Assembly: GCA_009786275.1 (NCBI GenBank)
Contig: WQTL01000479.1
Coordinates: 1 to 11,818 of the forward strand
DNA: 11,818 bases
From: Bacillota bacterium
GTDB lineage: Bacteria; Bacillota; Clostridia; Oscillospirales; Acutalibacteraceae
Reading direction: 5' to 3'
Part shown: positions 1 through 6,700 of the stretch, in pieces
Layout: every line of letters starts with the position of its first letter
Numbering within the stretch: position 1 is the first letter of the stretch
Position numbers and translations under genes: made by a program
Notes under the pieces: generated by a model
Seen by the model: the letters and a program-made list of their open reading frames with translations, nothing else
What the model was told of the DNA's origin: nothing
Databases searched by the model: none

Positions 1-168
1 CGGCTCGTCGGGGGGCTTCGCCGGATTGTCGGGTTCGGCCGGCTCGTCGTCGGGGACGACTACAGGTATGGGCTCCGGGGGCTTTGTCTCCACCAGGCCG
101 ATACCCGCCAGGGTGACGCACACGGCGGCCAGGATTGCCGCGATGCGGATGATCCACTTTTTCAGCAT
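1..168 (-). CDS. Exported or membrane-anchored protein, N-terminal fragment (hypothetical)
   Basis: Only the first 56 codons are inside the window; the gene continues past the left edge. The reading begins MLKKWIIRIAAILAAVCVTL, a basic start followed by a hydrophobic stretch (about residues 5-25), which indicates a signal peptide or N-terminal membrane anchor. After it comes a low-complexity linker rich in Pro, Asp and Glu (about residues 28-56), typical of a spacer holding an extracellular domain away from the membrane. The start is supported by an AAAGGAGGGG ribosome binding site just upstream and by a good promoter. The functional domain is not visible, so no role can be assigned. It is divergent from the GntR operon. 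Confidence 0.75.
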   Translation of the reverse strand, partial: MLKKWIIRIAAILAAVCVTLAGIGLVETKPPEPIPVVVPDDEPAEPDNPAKPPDEP

Positions 169-191
169 GAGAACCCCTCCTTTGTGATTTG

Positions 192-220
192 ATTGTATCA
201 CAGAAATTAGCTGCTGTCCA
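192..220 (-). promoter_or_regulatory. Sigma-A-type promoter for the left-edge gene
   Basis: Read on the minus strand, a TGGACA -35 box (plus positions 215-220) and a TACAAT -10 box (192-197) are separated by exactly 17 bp. They lie just upstream of the ribosome binding site of the gene starting at 168. It is back to back with the GntR operon promoter, and the two share a control region of about 130 bp. Confidence 0.7.
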
Positions 221-241
221 GCGAATATATTGAAAAAACAG

Positions 242-270
242 TTGACAATGCCCGTGACATCTGTTATACT
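242..270 (+). promoter_or_regulatory. Sigma-A-type promoter of the GntR-DUF1648-oxidoreductase operon
   Basis: A perfect TTGACA -35 box (242-247) and a TATACT -10 box (265-270) are separated by 17 bp. Transcription would begin near 277, leaving a leader of about 25 nt before the start at 301. YtrA-type GntR proteins often repress their own operon, so an operator may overlap this promoter, but I see no clear inverted repeat. Confidence 0.8.
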
Positions 271-300
271 TCAAGTAGAACAAAGAAGGGAGGGCCGTGC

Positions 301-687
301 ATGATCCTTCAGATCGATACGCACAGCGCGCAGCCGCTCTACGAGCAGCTGCGCGACCAGGTGGTGTTCGGCATTGCCGACGGGCGGCTCGCCGCCGGGG
401 AGGCCCTGCCCTCGGTGCGCCGCCTGGCCGCGGACCTGGGCATCAATTTCCACACGGTGAGCAAGGCCTACGCCGCACTGGCTGAAGAGGGCTACATCGC
501 CGTTGACAGGCGCAGGGGCGCGGCGGTCCGGGCGGCAACCGGCGGCGACGTACCGAAGTTCGTCGGGCAGCTGACGCTCTGCGCCGCGCAGGCCCTCTGC
601 CGCGGGATGGCGGAGGAGGATTTCATTGAGCTGTGCCGGGGCTGCTACCGGCAGGCGCAGGAAGGAGGAGCATCATGCAAGAAATGA
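301..687 (+). CDS. GntR family transcriptional regulator, YtrA subfamily
   Basis: A 128-residue DNA-binding regulator. Residues 10-77 form the GntR winged helix: QPLYEQLRDQVVFGIADG opens it, the helix-turn-helix lies around LPSVRRLAADLGINFHTVSKAY (residues 37-57), and the wing is EEGYIAVDRRRGAAV. The tail after the wing is only about 50 residues, too short for a FadR- or UbiC-type effector domain and the usual size for the YtrA subfamily, whose tail mainly serves dimerisation. The start at 301 follows an AAGGGAGGG ribosome binding site and a strong promoter. Its last 13 bp overlap the next gene, a DUF1648 membrane protein, a pairing I know from Bacillota, where the regulator probably controls its own operon. 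The ligand, if any, is unknown. Confidence 0.92.
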   Translation: MILQIDTHSAQPLYEQLRDQVVFGIADGRLAAGEALPSVRRLAADLGINFHTVSKAYAALAEEGYIAVDRRRGAAVRAATGGDVPKFVGQLTLCAAQALCRGMAEEDFIELCRGCYRQAQEGGASCKK

Positions 688-1832
688 ACTTATTTTTATT
701 TCTCACCAACCTGGCGGTGATCGCGCTGTGCGGTATCCTATCCGCCGCCGTGCCGGCGCTGACGCGCAAATCGTACCTGTTCGGCGTGAAAATCCCCATG
801 GAGCAGCGCGGCTGCCCCGAGGCCAAGCGCCTCATACGGCGCTATGCCGCCGTGTGCGCGCTGTGCGCGGCGGGCATTTTGGCGCTGAACGCCGCGCAGT
901 ATGTTTTCTTCCCCGGGCGCACACTGGTGGCCATGCTGTACTACCCGCTGCTGCTCATCCCCATGCAGATGCTGGCCTACGTCCCCAACTGGAGGGCGGC
1001 CCTGCGGCTCAAACGCGAGCGCGGCTGGCAGGTCTCCGACGCCGCGTTTGCCGAGACGGGCTCCGCCTTCTCGCGGGGGAATTTGCGGGCCCTCCCCTGG
1101 GGCTGGTACGCGGCGTCGCTGGCCGTGATTCTCGCCAGCGTTGTGGCCGCGCTGGCGCGCTACCCCTCGCTGCCGGAGGTCATCCCCACGCACTTCGATA
1201 TCAACATGCAGCCGGACGCCTGGGCGGCAAAATCCATCGGGAACGTCCTGGCGCTGCCGCTGGTCAACCTGGGGATGCTGCTGCTCATGTACGCGACAGG
1301 GATCGCGCTCGTCAAGGCAAAATTGCAGATCGACCCGCAGGACCCGGCGCTTTCCTTCGCGCAGCACCGGGCCTACCGCAGGCTGATGGGCCACGCGTTC
1401 GGGCTCCTGACGTTCTCCCTGGCGCTGGTGATCGCCCTGATGGGGCTGCCGACGCTGTTCGAGGGCTTCAAGATCCCCTTCTGGCTCGTGATTCCGCTGA
1501 TTCTGCTGCCCACCGCCGGGCTCATCGGCGTGGTGGTATACGCGGGCCAGGGCGGCTGCAAGCTCAAGCCTAAGATTATAATGGAGGCGCCGGGCGCTTC
1601 GGGCAAAATCGGTTTTTCGCAGCGCGATGACGACAGGTACTGGGCGCTGGGGCTGTTCTACCACAACCGCGAGGACCCCGCCATCCTGGTGGAGGACCGC
1701 TTCGGCAGCAACCTGGGCTTCAACTACGCCCGCCTGCCCGTGAAAATCGCCCTGGGGATTTTCCTGGCGGCCTTCGCGGCGGGCTACGCGTGGCTGACGG
1801 TACTCCTGTGGAACGCGGAGGTGTTTGCATGA
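675..1832 (+). CDS. DUF1648/DUF5808 multi-pass membrane protein (SdpI-like)
   Basis: A 385-residue integral membrane protein with about eight hydrophobic segments (roughly residues 5-28, 57-77, 82-102, 143-162, 188-212, 240-258, 266-290 and 357-380). Residues 163-200 carry the DUF1648 signature PEVIPTHFDINMQPDAW; the YLFGVKIP stretch near residue 34 is also typical of this class. Residues about 318-345 (DDDRYWALGLFYHNREDP, then RFG) match DUF5808. DUF1648 occurs in the SdpI immunity/signalling family, but the function of this longer form is not established. The start at 675 is chosen because GGAGGAG lies at 664-670; an in-frame ATG at 633 lies inside the regulator gene without such a site. 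It overlaps the regulator by 13 bp and the next gene by ATGA, implying translational coupling. Confidence 0.87.
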   Translation: MQEMNLFLFLTNLAVIALCGILSAAVPALTRKSYLFGVKIPMEQRGCPEAKRLIRRYAAVCALCAAGILALNAAQYVFFPGRTLVAMLYYPLLLIPMQMLAYVPNWRAALRLKRERGWQVSDAAFAETGSAFSRGNLRALPWGWYAASLAVILASVVAALARYPSLPEVIPTHFDINMQPDAWAAKSIGNVLALPLVNLGMLLLMYATGIALVKAKLQIDPQDPALSFAQHRAYRRLMGHAFGLLTFSLALVIALMGLPTLFEGFKIPFWLVIPLILLPTAGLIGVVVYAGQGGCKLKPKIIMEAPGASGKIGFSQRDDDRYWALGLFYHNREDPAILVEDRFGSNLGFNYARLPVKIALGIFLAAFAAGYAWLTVLLWNAEVFA

Positions 1833-3058
1833 TCACGACCGCGCATATCGGGCTGGGCAGCCGCGGGCGCGTGTACCTCGGTGGACTGAGCAGGCACAGC
1901 GACGTCTCGGTGGCGGCGCTGTGCGACATCAACCCCGCCATGCTGGGGGCCGCGGGAAAGAGATTCCCGCAGGCCCGGCAATTCAGCAGCGAAGCGGACT
2001 TTTTCGCGGCGGGGAAGCTGGCCGACTGGCTGGTGATCGCCACCTGGGACCCCTGCCACTACCGCCAGGCGGATACCGCGCTGGGGCTGGGGTATAACCT
2101 CATTTTGGAGAAGCCCGTGACCGCAAACCCCGCCGAGCTGGACGCCCTGTGCGCCAAGGCGAAGGCCATGGAAGCCACGGTGCTGGTGTGCCACGTGCTG
2201 CGCTATTCGCCCTTCTACAGCGCCGTGAAAAGGATCGTGGACAGCGGCGCGATCGGCGAGGTGGTGAACATCGTGCACGAGGAGAACGTGGGCTACTGGC
2301 ACTACGCGCACTCCTTCGTGCGGGGGAACTGGCGCAACGAGGAAGTCGCCGCGCCGTTTTTGCTGGCGAAATGCTGCCACGACTTCGACCTGCTGCACTG
2401 GCTGGTGCAAAAACCCGGCGCGCCCCTCAAGCCCTGCGAGAGCGTGGAGGCCTACGGGGAGCTGACCTGGTTCAGGCCGGAGAACGCGCCGGAGGGCGCG
2501 GCCAGCCATTGCTTGCAGGGCTGCCCCCACGTGAAGACCTGCCCCTACAGCGCGGAAAAGCTCTACCTGCGCACCGCGTCCCCCCTGGCGTTCTGGGCGA
2601 CGGCCATCGCGGCCGGGCGGCCCAAGGCCCCGCCCCGCAAAGAGCTGCGCCGCATCCTCACCGACGGGCAGTACGGGCGCTGCGTGTATCATTGCGACAA
2701 CGACGTGCGCGACCACCACTCCGCCGCGATGCGCTTCGCCGGGGGCGTCACCGCCACCTTGAGCGTGAGCGCGTTCAGCTTCGGCTTCACCCGGCGCACG
2801 CGCATCTACGGCACTAAGGGCGAGCTCTGGGGCCGCGACCACACCATGCGCCTGCATATCCACAAATTCGGCAGGCTGCCCCGGATCACGAAGATACGCC
2901 GCCGGAATGTCTTTTCCGGGCACGGCGGCGCGGACGGCGCGTTCTGCGAGGCGGCGTACAAGGTGATGGCCGGCGGGGCCGTGGACCCGGAAAACATGAC
3001 GACCATCGAGCAGACGCGCATTTCGCACCGGATTGTGTATGAGGCGCTGGGGAAATAG
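1829..3058 (+). CDS. Gfo/Idh/MocA family oxidoreductase with cysteine-rich region
   Basis: A 409-residue NAD(P)-dependent oxidoreductase acting on sugars or related polyols; the exact substrate cannot be read. The N-terminal Rossmann fold has GLGSRG (residues 8-13), the acidic residue of LCDINP (about 31-36) and the family EKP motif (94-96). The catalytic region includes KCCHDFDLLHW (181-191), where Lys181, His184 and Asp185 are the likely active residues. Two cysteine groups follow: C228, C232 and C238 in HCLQGCPHVKTCPY, and C285 and C289 in YGRCVYHCDNDV, which could bind metal or form a disulfide. The start at 1829 has GGAGG at 1817-1821, and its ATG overlaps the TGA of the membrane-protein gene. 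The size fits the longer members of the family. It is the third gene of the GntR operon. Confidence 0.9.
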   Translation: MITTAHIGLGSRGRVYLGGLSRHSDVSVAALCDINPAMLGAAGKRFPQARQFSSEADFFAAGKLADWLVIATWDPCHYRQADTALGLGYNLILEKPVTANPAELDALCAKAKAMEATVLVCHVLRYSPFYSAVKRIVDSGAIGEVVNIVHEENVGYWHYAHSFVRGNWRNEEVAAPFLLAKCCHDFDLLHWLVQKPGAPLKPCESVEAYGELTWFRPENAPEGAASHCLQGCPHVKTCPYSAEKLYLRTASPLAFWATAIAAGRPKAPPRKELRRILTDGQYGRCVYHCDNDVRDHHSAAMRFAGGVTATLSVSAFSFGFTRRTRIYGTKGELWGRDHTMRLHIHKFGRLPRITKIRRRNVFSGHGGADGAFCEAAYKVMAGGAVDPENMTTIEQTRISHRIVYEALGK

Positions 3059-3065
3059 GCTCCCC

Positions 3066-3109
3066 CCGGCCTGCGGGCCACCCCCCCCTCGCGAGCGAAG
3101 GGGGCTTTT
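3066..3109 (+). terminator. Possible terminator / palindromic repeat after the first operon
   Basis: Just after the oxidoreductase stop codon there are two hairpins. The first is small, GGCC (3068-3071) with GGCC (3076-3079). The second pairs the C-run at 3084-3088 plus TCGC with GCGAAGGGGG (about 3095-3104), with one mismatch and a tight loop. A short TTTT (3106-3109) follows. The stem is strong but the T-run is short, so termination may be leaky. The general form resembles GC-rich intergenic palindromes dispersed in many gut Clostridia, from memory only. Confidence 0.45.
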
Positions 3110-3113
3110 GGGC

Positions 3114-3142
3114 TTGACGCGGCCCCTTCCCCGCTGTATAAT
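3114..3142 (+). promoter_or_regulatory. Sigma-A-type promoter of the DUF362 gene
   Basis: TTGACG (3114-3119) and a perfect TATAAT (3137-3142) are separated by 17 bp. They lie 32 bp before the start codon at 3174, with AGGAGG at 3161-3166 between. This promoter supports 3174 as the start and makes the DUF362 gene a separate unit from the operon before it. Confidence 0.8.
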
Positions 3143-3173
3143 GGAATCATATAACACAAAAGGAGGCGTTCCC

Positions 3174-4592
3174 ATGCCGACAGCCGCCAAACCCGCCTCA
3201 GTCACCGTGCGCCGTCTGACCGCCCCGCACCAGTCCGAATCCTTCACGCAGTTCCTGCCGCTGAACGACGCCCTGAAGCAGGAGGTCTTCGCCGCCGTGG
3301 CGGAGATTTTCGACGCCGCGGGCGGGAAGGGCTTGCTCAAATCCAGCGGCGACGTCTACCTCAAGCCCAACGGCATCGACAGCAAGCCCTATTGCCACAC
3401 GCGCCCGGAGCTGGTGGAGGCCGTGATCCGCTACTGGAAGGAACACGGGGCGAAGCGCGTCTTCCTGTTCGAGAACGCCACGCAGAGCAATTTCACCCGC
3501 ATGGTGTTCGCGTGCACGGGCTACAGCGCGATCTGCCGCAAATACGGCGTGAAAGAGGTCTACCTGGACGAGGAGAAGAGCGTGCCCTTCGAGTTCCGCG
3601 GCAAAGCGCCGGAGAGCGAAGCGGAGGACGGCTACCGCCACACGAGCTTCGACATCCCGCTGTTCATCGTGAACAACCTGATCGAGCACAAGGACGAAAA
3701 CCTCTACATCAGCCTGCCGAAGCTCAAGACGCATTCCATGGCGGGCGTCACCCTGGGGGTGAAGAACCAGTGGGCCTTCCCCCAGCAGAACGACCGCCGG
3801 CCCGACCACAACTACAACCTGCCATACAAGCTGGCCGACGTGCTGGGCTACGTGCAGCCCGATTTCACCCTGACCGAAGGCATCGAGGCCACCATCTACG
3901 GGCACTACCCGGTGACGGCCTTCGCGGACGAGTGCGTCCTCCCCTTCCGGGTACTGCTGGGCAGCGCCAACGTCGTCGCGGCGGACCTGGTGGGCGCGCG
4001 GCTGTTCGGCCTGACCGCCGAGGACGTGCCGCACCTGCAAATCGCCATGGACCGCGGGTACTCCAAGGGCGTGCACAGCCTGGACGACGTGGAGATCATC
4101 GGCGATATCTCAGATTTCAATGAGAGATACCCCTTCGACCTGGTGCAGCGCTTCCCGGAGGACGTGACGCTCGTCACCGGGACCCGGCGCTGGTGCCCCC
4201 AGGGCTGCAAGAACAACCCGCTCACGCTCCTGCAAGTGCTGGCCTACGACTACCGGGGCAAGGGCGGCTGGACGATGGTGATGGGCAAGGGCCACGACCC
4301 CGCCGTCATCGACGCCATCGAAGGGCGCGTGCTGGTGGTGGGCAAATGCGCGATCGAGGAGGTCGGCGAGCGCCTGACGCAGCGCCTCGGGCGCAAAAAC
4401 GTATACTTCAGCGGTCACTGCAACGACCTTTGCGCCTCCACCAACGCCATGTGCCACCTCATGGGCGTGAACCCGCTGCTTATGGCGCCGTACCCTACGC
4501 TGGCGGCGGCGAAGCTGCTGATGCAGTCCAAGCTGCACGGCACGAAGGCGAACGTACCGAACCTGCTGGCGCACAAGATCAAGGTGGTATAA
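3174..4592 (+). CDS. DUF362 domain-containing protein with cysteine-rich C-terminal region
   Basis: A 472-residue, apparently cytoplasmic protein without a signal peptide. The DUF362 domain spans about residues 55-300: VYLKPNG (61-67) opens it, and the signature LPKLKTH (181-187) is followed by GVTLGVKNQWAFP. The biochemical function of DUF362 is not settled; some members are fused to ferredoxin-like domains, absent here. The C-terminal part (about 320-472) contains six cysteines: C341 and C345 in WCPQGCKNNP, C392 in VVGKCAIEE, and C416, C420 and C427 in GHCNDLCASTNAMC, which could hold a metal or Fe-S cluster (inference). The start is chosen because AGGAGG lies at 3161-3166 behind a strong promoter; an earlier in-frame ATG at 3033 lies inside the previous gene and upstream of that promoter. 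Confidence 0.88.
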   Translation: MPTAAKPASVTVRRLTAPHQSESFTQFLPLNDALKQEVFAAVAEIFDAAGGKGLLKSSGDVYLKPNGIDSKPYCHTRPELVEAVIRYWKEHGAKRVFLFENATQSNFTRMVFACTGYSAICRKYGVKEVYLDEEKSVPFEFRGKAPESEAEDGYRHTSFDIPLFIVNNLIEHKDENLYISLPKLKTHSMAGVTLGVKNQWAFPQQNDRRPDHNYNLPYKLADVLGYVQPDFTLTEGIEATIYGHYPVTAFADECVLPFRVLLGSANVVAADLVGARLFGLTAEDVPHLQIAMDRGYSKGVHSLDDVEIIGDISDFNERYPFDLVQRFPEDVTLVTGTRRWCPQGCKNNPLTLLQVLAYDYRGKGGWTMVMGKGHDPAVIDAIEGRVLVVGKCAIEEVGERLTQRLGRKNVYFSGHCNDLCASTNAMCHLMGVNPLLMAPYPTLAAAKLLMQSKLHGTKANVPNLLAHKIKVV

Positions 4593-4597
4593 GAAAA

Positions 4598-4632
4598 AAC
4601 CCCCGAAATCCGGACCGAGGATTTCGGGGGTT
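4598..4632. terminator. Strong bidirectional Rho-independent terminator
   Basis: A perfect 14-bp stem pairs AACCCCCGAAATCC (4598-4611) with GGATTTCGGGGGTT (4619-4632) around a 7-nt loop (4612-4618). An A-run precedes the left arm (4594-4599), giving a T-run when read on the minus strand. On the plus strand the tail is only TTAT. It sits between the convergent ends of the DUF362 gene and the second oxidoreductase and probably serves both. Confidence 0.85.
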
Positions 4633-4650
4633 ATCACAATACGCGTCAGG

Positions 4651-5700
4651 TCAGAACACGATTTCCGCGCCGGTCCGCGCCGATTCGTAGACCGCGTTGA
4701 TGATGCGCACGGCCTTGGTGGCCTCCATGGGGCCCACCATGGGGTCGCGGCCGAAGCGCAGGGCGTCCACCATGTCCTGGATCTGATAGCTGTGACCGCG
4801 CACCACGGTGGGGTCGGCGGAGACAGAGGCGTTTTTGCCGCCGAACTTTTCCTTCATTTCGGCCTCCTCCTCCGCCATGTTATCACCTTTGAGCTTCCAG
4901 GCGATCACCTTGTCGCCGTCGATGTGGATGGAGCCGTCGGTGCCGGTGACCTGCAGCTCGGTGCCCAGGCCGGGATAGGCCGAGGTCGTCGAAATGAACG
5001 TGGCCACCGTGCCGCTCTTGAACTTGATGGTGGACTGGGTGAAGTCCTCCGTCTCGATCTTGTGGTTCACCACGCGCATGTGGGACTTGACGCTCTCCAC
5101 ATCGCCCAGGAGCCACTGCATCAGGTCCACCGTGTGCACACCCTGGTTCATCAGGGAGCCGCCGCCGTCCATGGCCCAGGTGCCGCGCCAGCCGCCGTTC
5201 TGCAGGAAGTAGGCGTCGTCCCGGTGCCAGTTGACGCGGAAGAACGCGGCGTAGATTTCGCCCAGGCGGCCCTCGTCGATCGCCTTTTTGAAGGGCTCCA
5301 TGATGGCGTTGCGGCGGTTCTGGAAGATGCCGCCGACCTTCAGGCCCGTCTCTTGGCGGGCTTTTTCGATTTCGAGGATCTTGTCCACGGTGATATCCAT
5401 GGGCTTTTCGACCAGGACGTTTTTCCCCGCCCGCAAGGCTTGTACCGCCATGTCGGCGTGCAGGCCGCTGGGGGTGCAGACGGACACCACGTCGATGTCG
5501 GGGTTCTTCAGCATTTCGGCGTAGTCCGTGTAGGTCAGGGCCTCCTGCGCCCCCGGGATGGTCTTCTGCGCGTTTTCCAGCTGCTCGGGCCTGATGTCGC
5601 AAATGGCCACCAGCTTGCAGCCCTGCGCCGCGATGGCCCCCCGCACGTGCGCCTTGCCCACGCCCAGGCCCACCACCGCGTATCCGACGAGTTTTTCCAT
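4651..5700 (-). CDS. Gfo/Idh/MocA family oxidoreductase
   Basis: A 349-residue NAD(P)-dependent oxidoreductase, the usual length for the family. The Rossmann motif is VVGLGVGKAH (residues 9-18), with CDIRPEQL after the second strand and the EKP motif at 98-100. The catalytic stretch is GGGSLMNQGVHTVDLMQWL (179-197), where His189 is the probable general acid/base; the position often occupied by Asp two before the Gly is Asn-Gln here, a variant I associate with sugar and sugar-nucleotide dehydrogenase-like members. The C-terminal half has the expected beta-sheet sequence (QSTIKFKSGTVATFIST). The start follows AAAGGAG. It differs clearly from the oxidoreductase at 1829 (no cysteine clusters, shorter). 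It may be cotranscribed from the DUF4932 gene upstream; I see no convincing promoter in the 57-bp gap. The substrate is unknown. Confidence 0.92.
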   Translation of the reverse strand: MEKLVGYAVVGLGVGKAHVRGAIAAQGCKLVAICDIRPEQLENAQKTIPGAQEALTYTDYAEMLKNPDIDVVSVCTPSGLHADMAVQALRAGKNVLVEKPMDITVDKILEIEKARQETGLKVGGIFQNRRNAIMEPFKKAIDEGRLGEIYAAFFRVNWHRDDAYFLQNGGWRGTWAMDGGGSLMNQGVHTVDLMQWLLGDVESVKSHMRVVNHKIETEDFTQSTIKFKSGTVATFISTTSAYPGLGTELQVTGTDGSIHIDGDKVIAWKLKGDNMAEEEAEMKEKFGGKNASVSADPTVVRGHSYQIQDMVDALRFGRDPMVGPMEATKAVRIINAVYESARTGAEIVF

Positions 5701-5734
5701 GTGAGAATCTCCTTTGTTATGTTTGACTTTTTAT

Positions 5735-5760
5735 GCGCGGGCGGCAGGTTGCCGCCCCTA
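5735..5760. repeat. GC-rich palindromic element in the intergenic gap
   Basis: Perfect 8-bp arms GGGCGGCA (5739-5746) and TGCCGCCC (5750-5757) surround a 3-nt loop. Neither strand has a T-run after it, so it is not a standard terminator. On the minus strand the unit reads TAGGGGCGGCAACCTGCCGC and onward, and its TAG is the stop codon of the DUF4932 gene. The sequence resembles short palindromes scattered through gut clostridial genomes, from memory; only one copy is in this window, so its repeat status is unproven. Confidence 0.5.
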
Positions 5761-6624
5761 CGGCTGAATCATTGCGTAAACCTCTTCGATATAGGGAAAC
5801 GCGATGGCCTTCTCGGCCCGCAGCAGGGGCGAAAGGCGATGCCCGTGCTGGACATGATATAAAATGGTATACGCCCGGGTGACGTATTCGCAAGCCATGG
5901 TCAAGCCGTTTGTCGAATACCCGGCCCTGATCGATTTTTCGCCGGTGGAGCCGTCGCACAGCTTTTTGAATGCGGGGTCCTGCGCGTACCAGGCTTCCGC
6001 GATCGGGTTGGCAAAGGGGTGGCAAAATTCATGGACAATGGTACCGAGGCTGCCGTTCATGCAGATCGCGGCGCAGGCCTTGCCGTCCGCGGGTATGCCA
6101 TAATTGCCGTAGGAGGCCGAGGGGTTGAAAAAGCAGCGCAGCAGGGCGGGGTCTTCATACTTGCGGAACCATTCCAAATCGACATGACGGTACAGCTTCC
6201 TGACAAAACGCGCTGTGGCCTTTTCATAAAACATTGCGTGCGCTTTGAAAAATACCCCGAACTGCGTGTCCGCGTAAAAATTGTTCAGCAGAGGCAAAAA
6301 CGCGTTTGCGATGTCTCTGTTCCAAAGCGCTTTTTCGTTGGGGAATTGCGCCGCGCAGGAAGCTTCCTGAGTGGATACGGTGGATATCAGCCGGAACATG
6401 CCGCCCTCCTTGGCCAGGTGCATGGCGTAATGGAACGCCTGGCCGCACTCGTTGAAAAAACCGCGGACGCACACAACGGCGGGGTGCTCTTTGTATCCTG
6501 CAAAGGTTTTGGAGAGCTCCCGCTGATAGGCCGTTTTCTTCGCAACGTAATTGGGATTCCCCGCCAGACGGAACACCAGGGAGAGCAATTCAAAGCGCTC
6601 GTCGACCATGTTTATGTTTTCCAT
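5758..6624 (-). CDS. DUF4932 family putative zinc metalloprotease
   Basis: A 288-residue protein. The opening DERFELLSLVFRLAGNPNY (residues 8-26) and the later layout match DUF4932 as I recall it. The key feature is VHEFCHPFANP: HEFCH (198-202) is an HExxH zinc motif, with His198 and His202 as ligands and Glu199 as catalytic base. Glu246 in MACEYVTRA, 44 residues on, is a candidate third ligand of the gluzincin type. No signal peptide is visible, so it is probably cytoplasmic. The start follows AAAAAGGAGC. Sampled 60-base lines of this gene have 45%, 48% and 60% GC against about 62% in sampled lines of neighbouring genes, suggesting acquisition from elsewhere. Its stop codon lies at the edge of a palindromic element. 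Proteolysis is inferred from the motif; the substrate is unknown. Confidence 0.82.
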   Translation of the reverse strand: MENINMVDERFELLSLVFRLAGNPNYVAKKTAYQRELSKTFAGYKEHPAVVCVRGFFNECGQAFHYAMHLAKEGGMFRLISTVSTQEASCAAQFPNEKALWNRDIANAFLPLLNNFYADTQFGVFFKAHAMFYEKATARFVRKLYRHVDLEWFRKYEDPALLRCFFNPSASYGNYGIPADGKACAAICMNGSLGTIVHEFCHPFANPIAEAWYAQDPAFKKLCDGSTGEKSIRAGYSTNGLTMACEYVTRAYTILYHVQHGHRLSPLLRAEKAIAFPYIEEVYAMIQP

Positions 6625-6643
6625 TCGAGAGCTCCTTTTTGAA

Positions 6644-6673
6644 TTGACTTGTATCGCCCGATTGTGCTATACT
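6644..6673 (+). promoter_or_regulatory. Sigma-A-type promoter of the metallophosphoesterase gene
   Basis: TTGACT (6644-6649) and TATACT (6668-6673) are separated by 18 bp, and a TGC just before the -10 box makes an extended -10. It lies 27 bp before the start at 6701. The divergent DUF4932 gene must use the same short gap of about 76 bp, but I find no clear minus-strand promoter there. Confidence 0.75.
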
Positions 6674-6700
6674 CTGTAAAATGAATACGAGGAGGCGGCC

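Noticed and set aside
738..1664. Minus-strand open frame opposite the DUF1648 gene
   Set aside because: Arg/Gln/His-rich shadow; the plus-strand frame has transmembrane segments and the DUF1648 signature.
1784..3340. Long minus-strand open frame (518 codons) opposite the first oxidoreductase
   Set aside because: It is antisense to a well-supported gene, is Arg/Ala/Gly/His-rich without domains, and is the usual by-product of high-GC third positions.
5739..5757. Hairpin considered as a Rho-independent terminator for the DUF4932 gene
   Set aside because: No T-run follows on either strand; better described as a palindromic element.
4792..5862. Plus-strand open frame (356 codons) opposite the second oxidoreductase
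   Set aside because: Low-complexity His/Val/Gly/Leu composition and no ribosome binding site; the minus-strand gene has full Rossmann and EKP motifs.
6625..6700. Possible minus-strand promoter for the DUF4932 gene
   Set aside because: TACAAG and TTTACA are present but separated by 21 bp, too far for a confident call.
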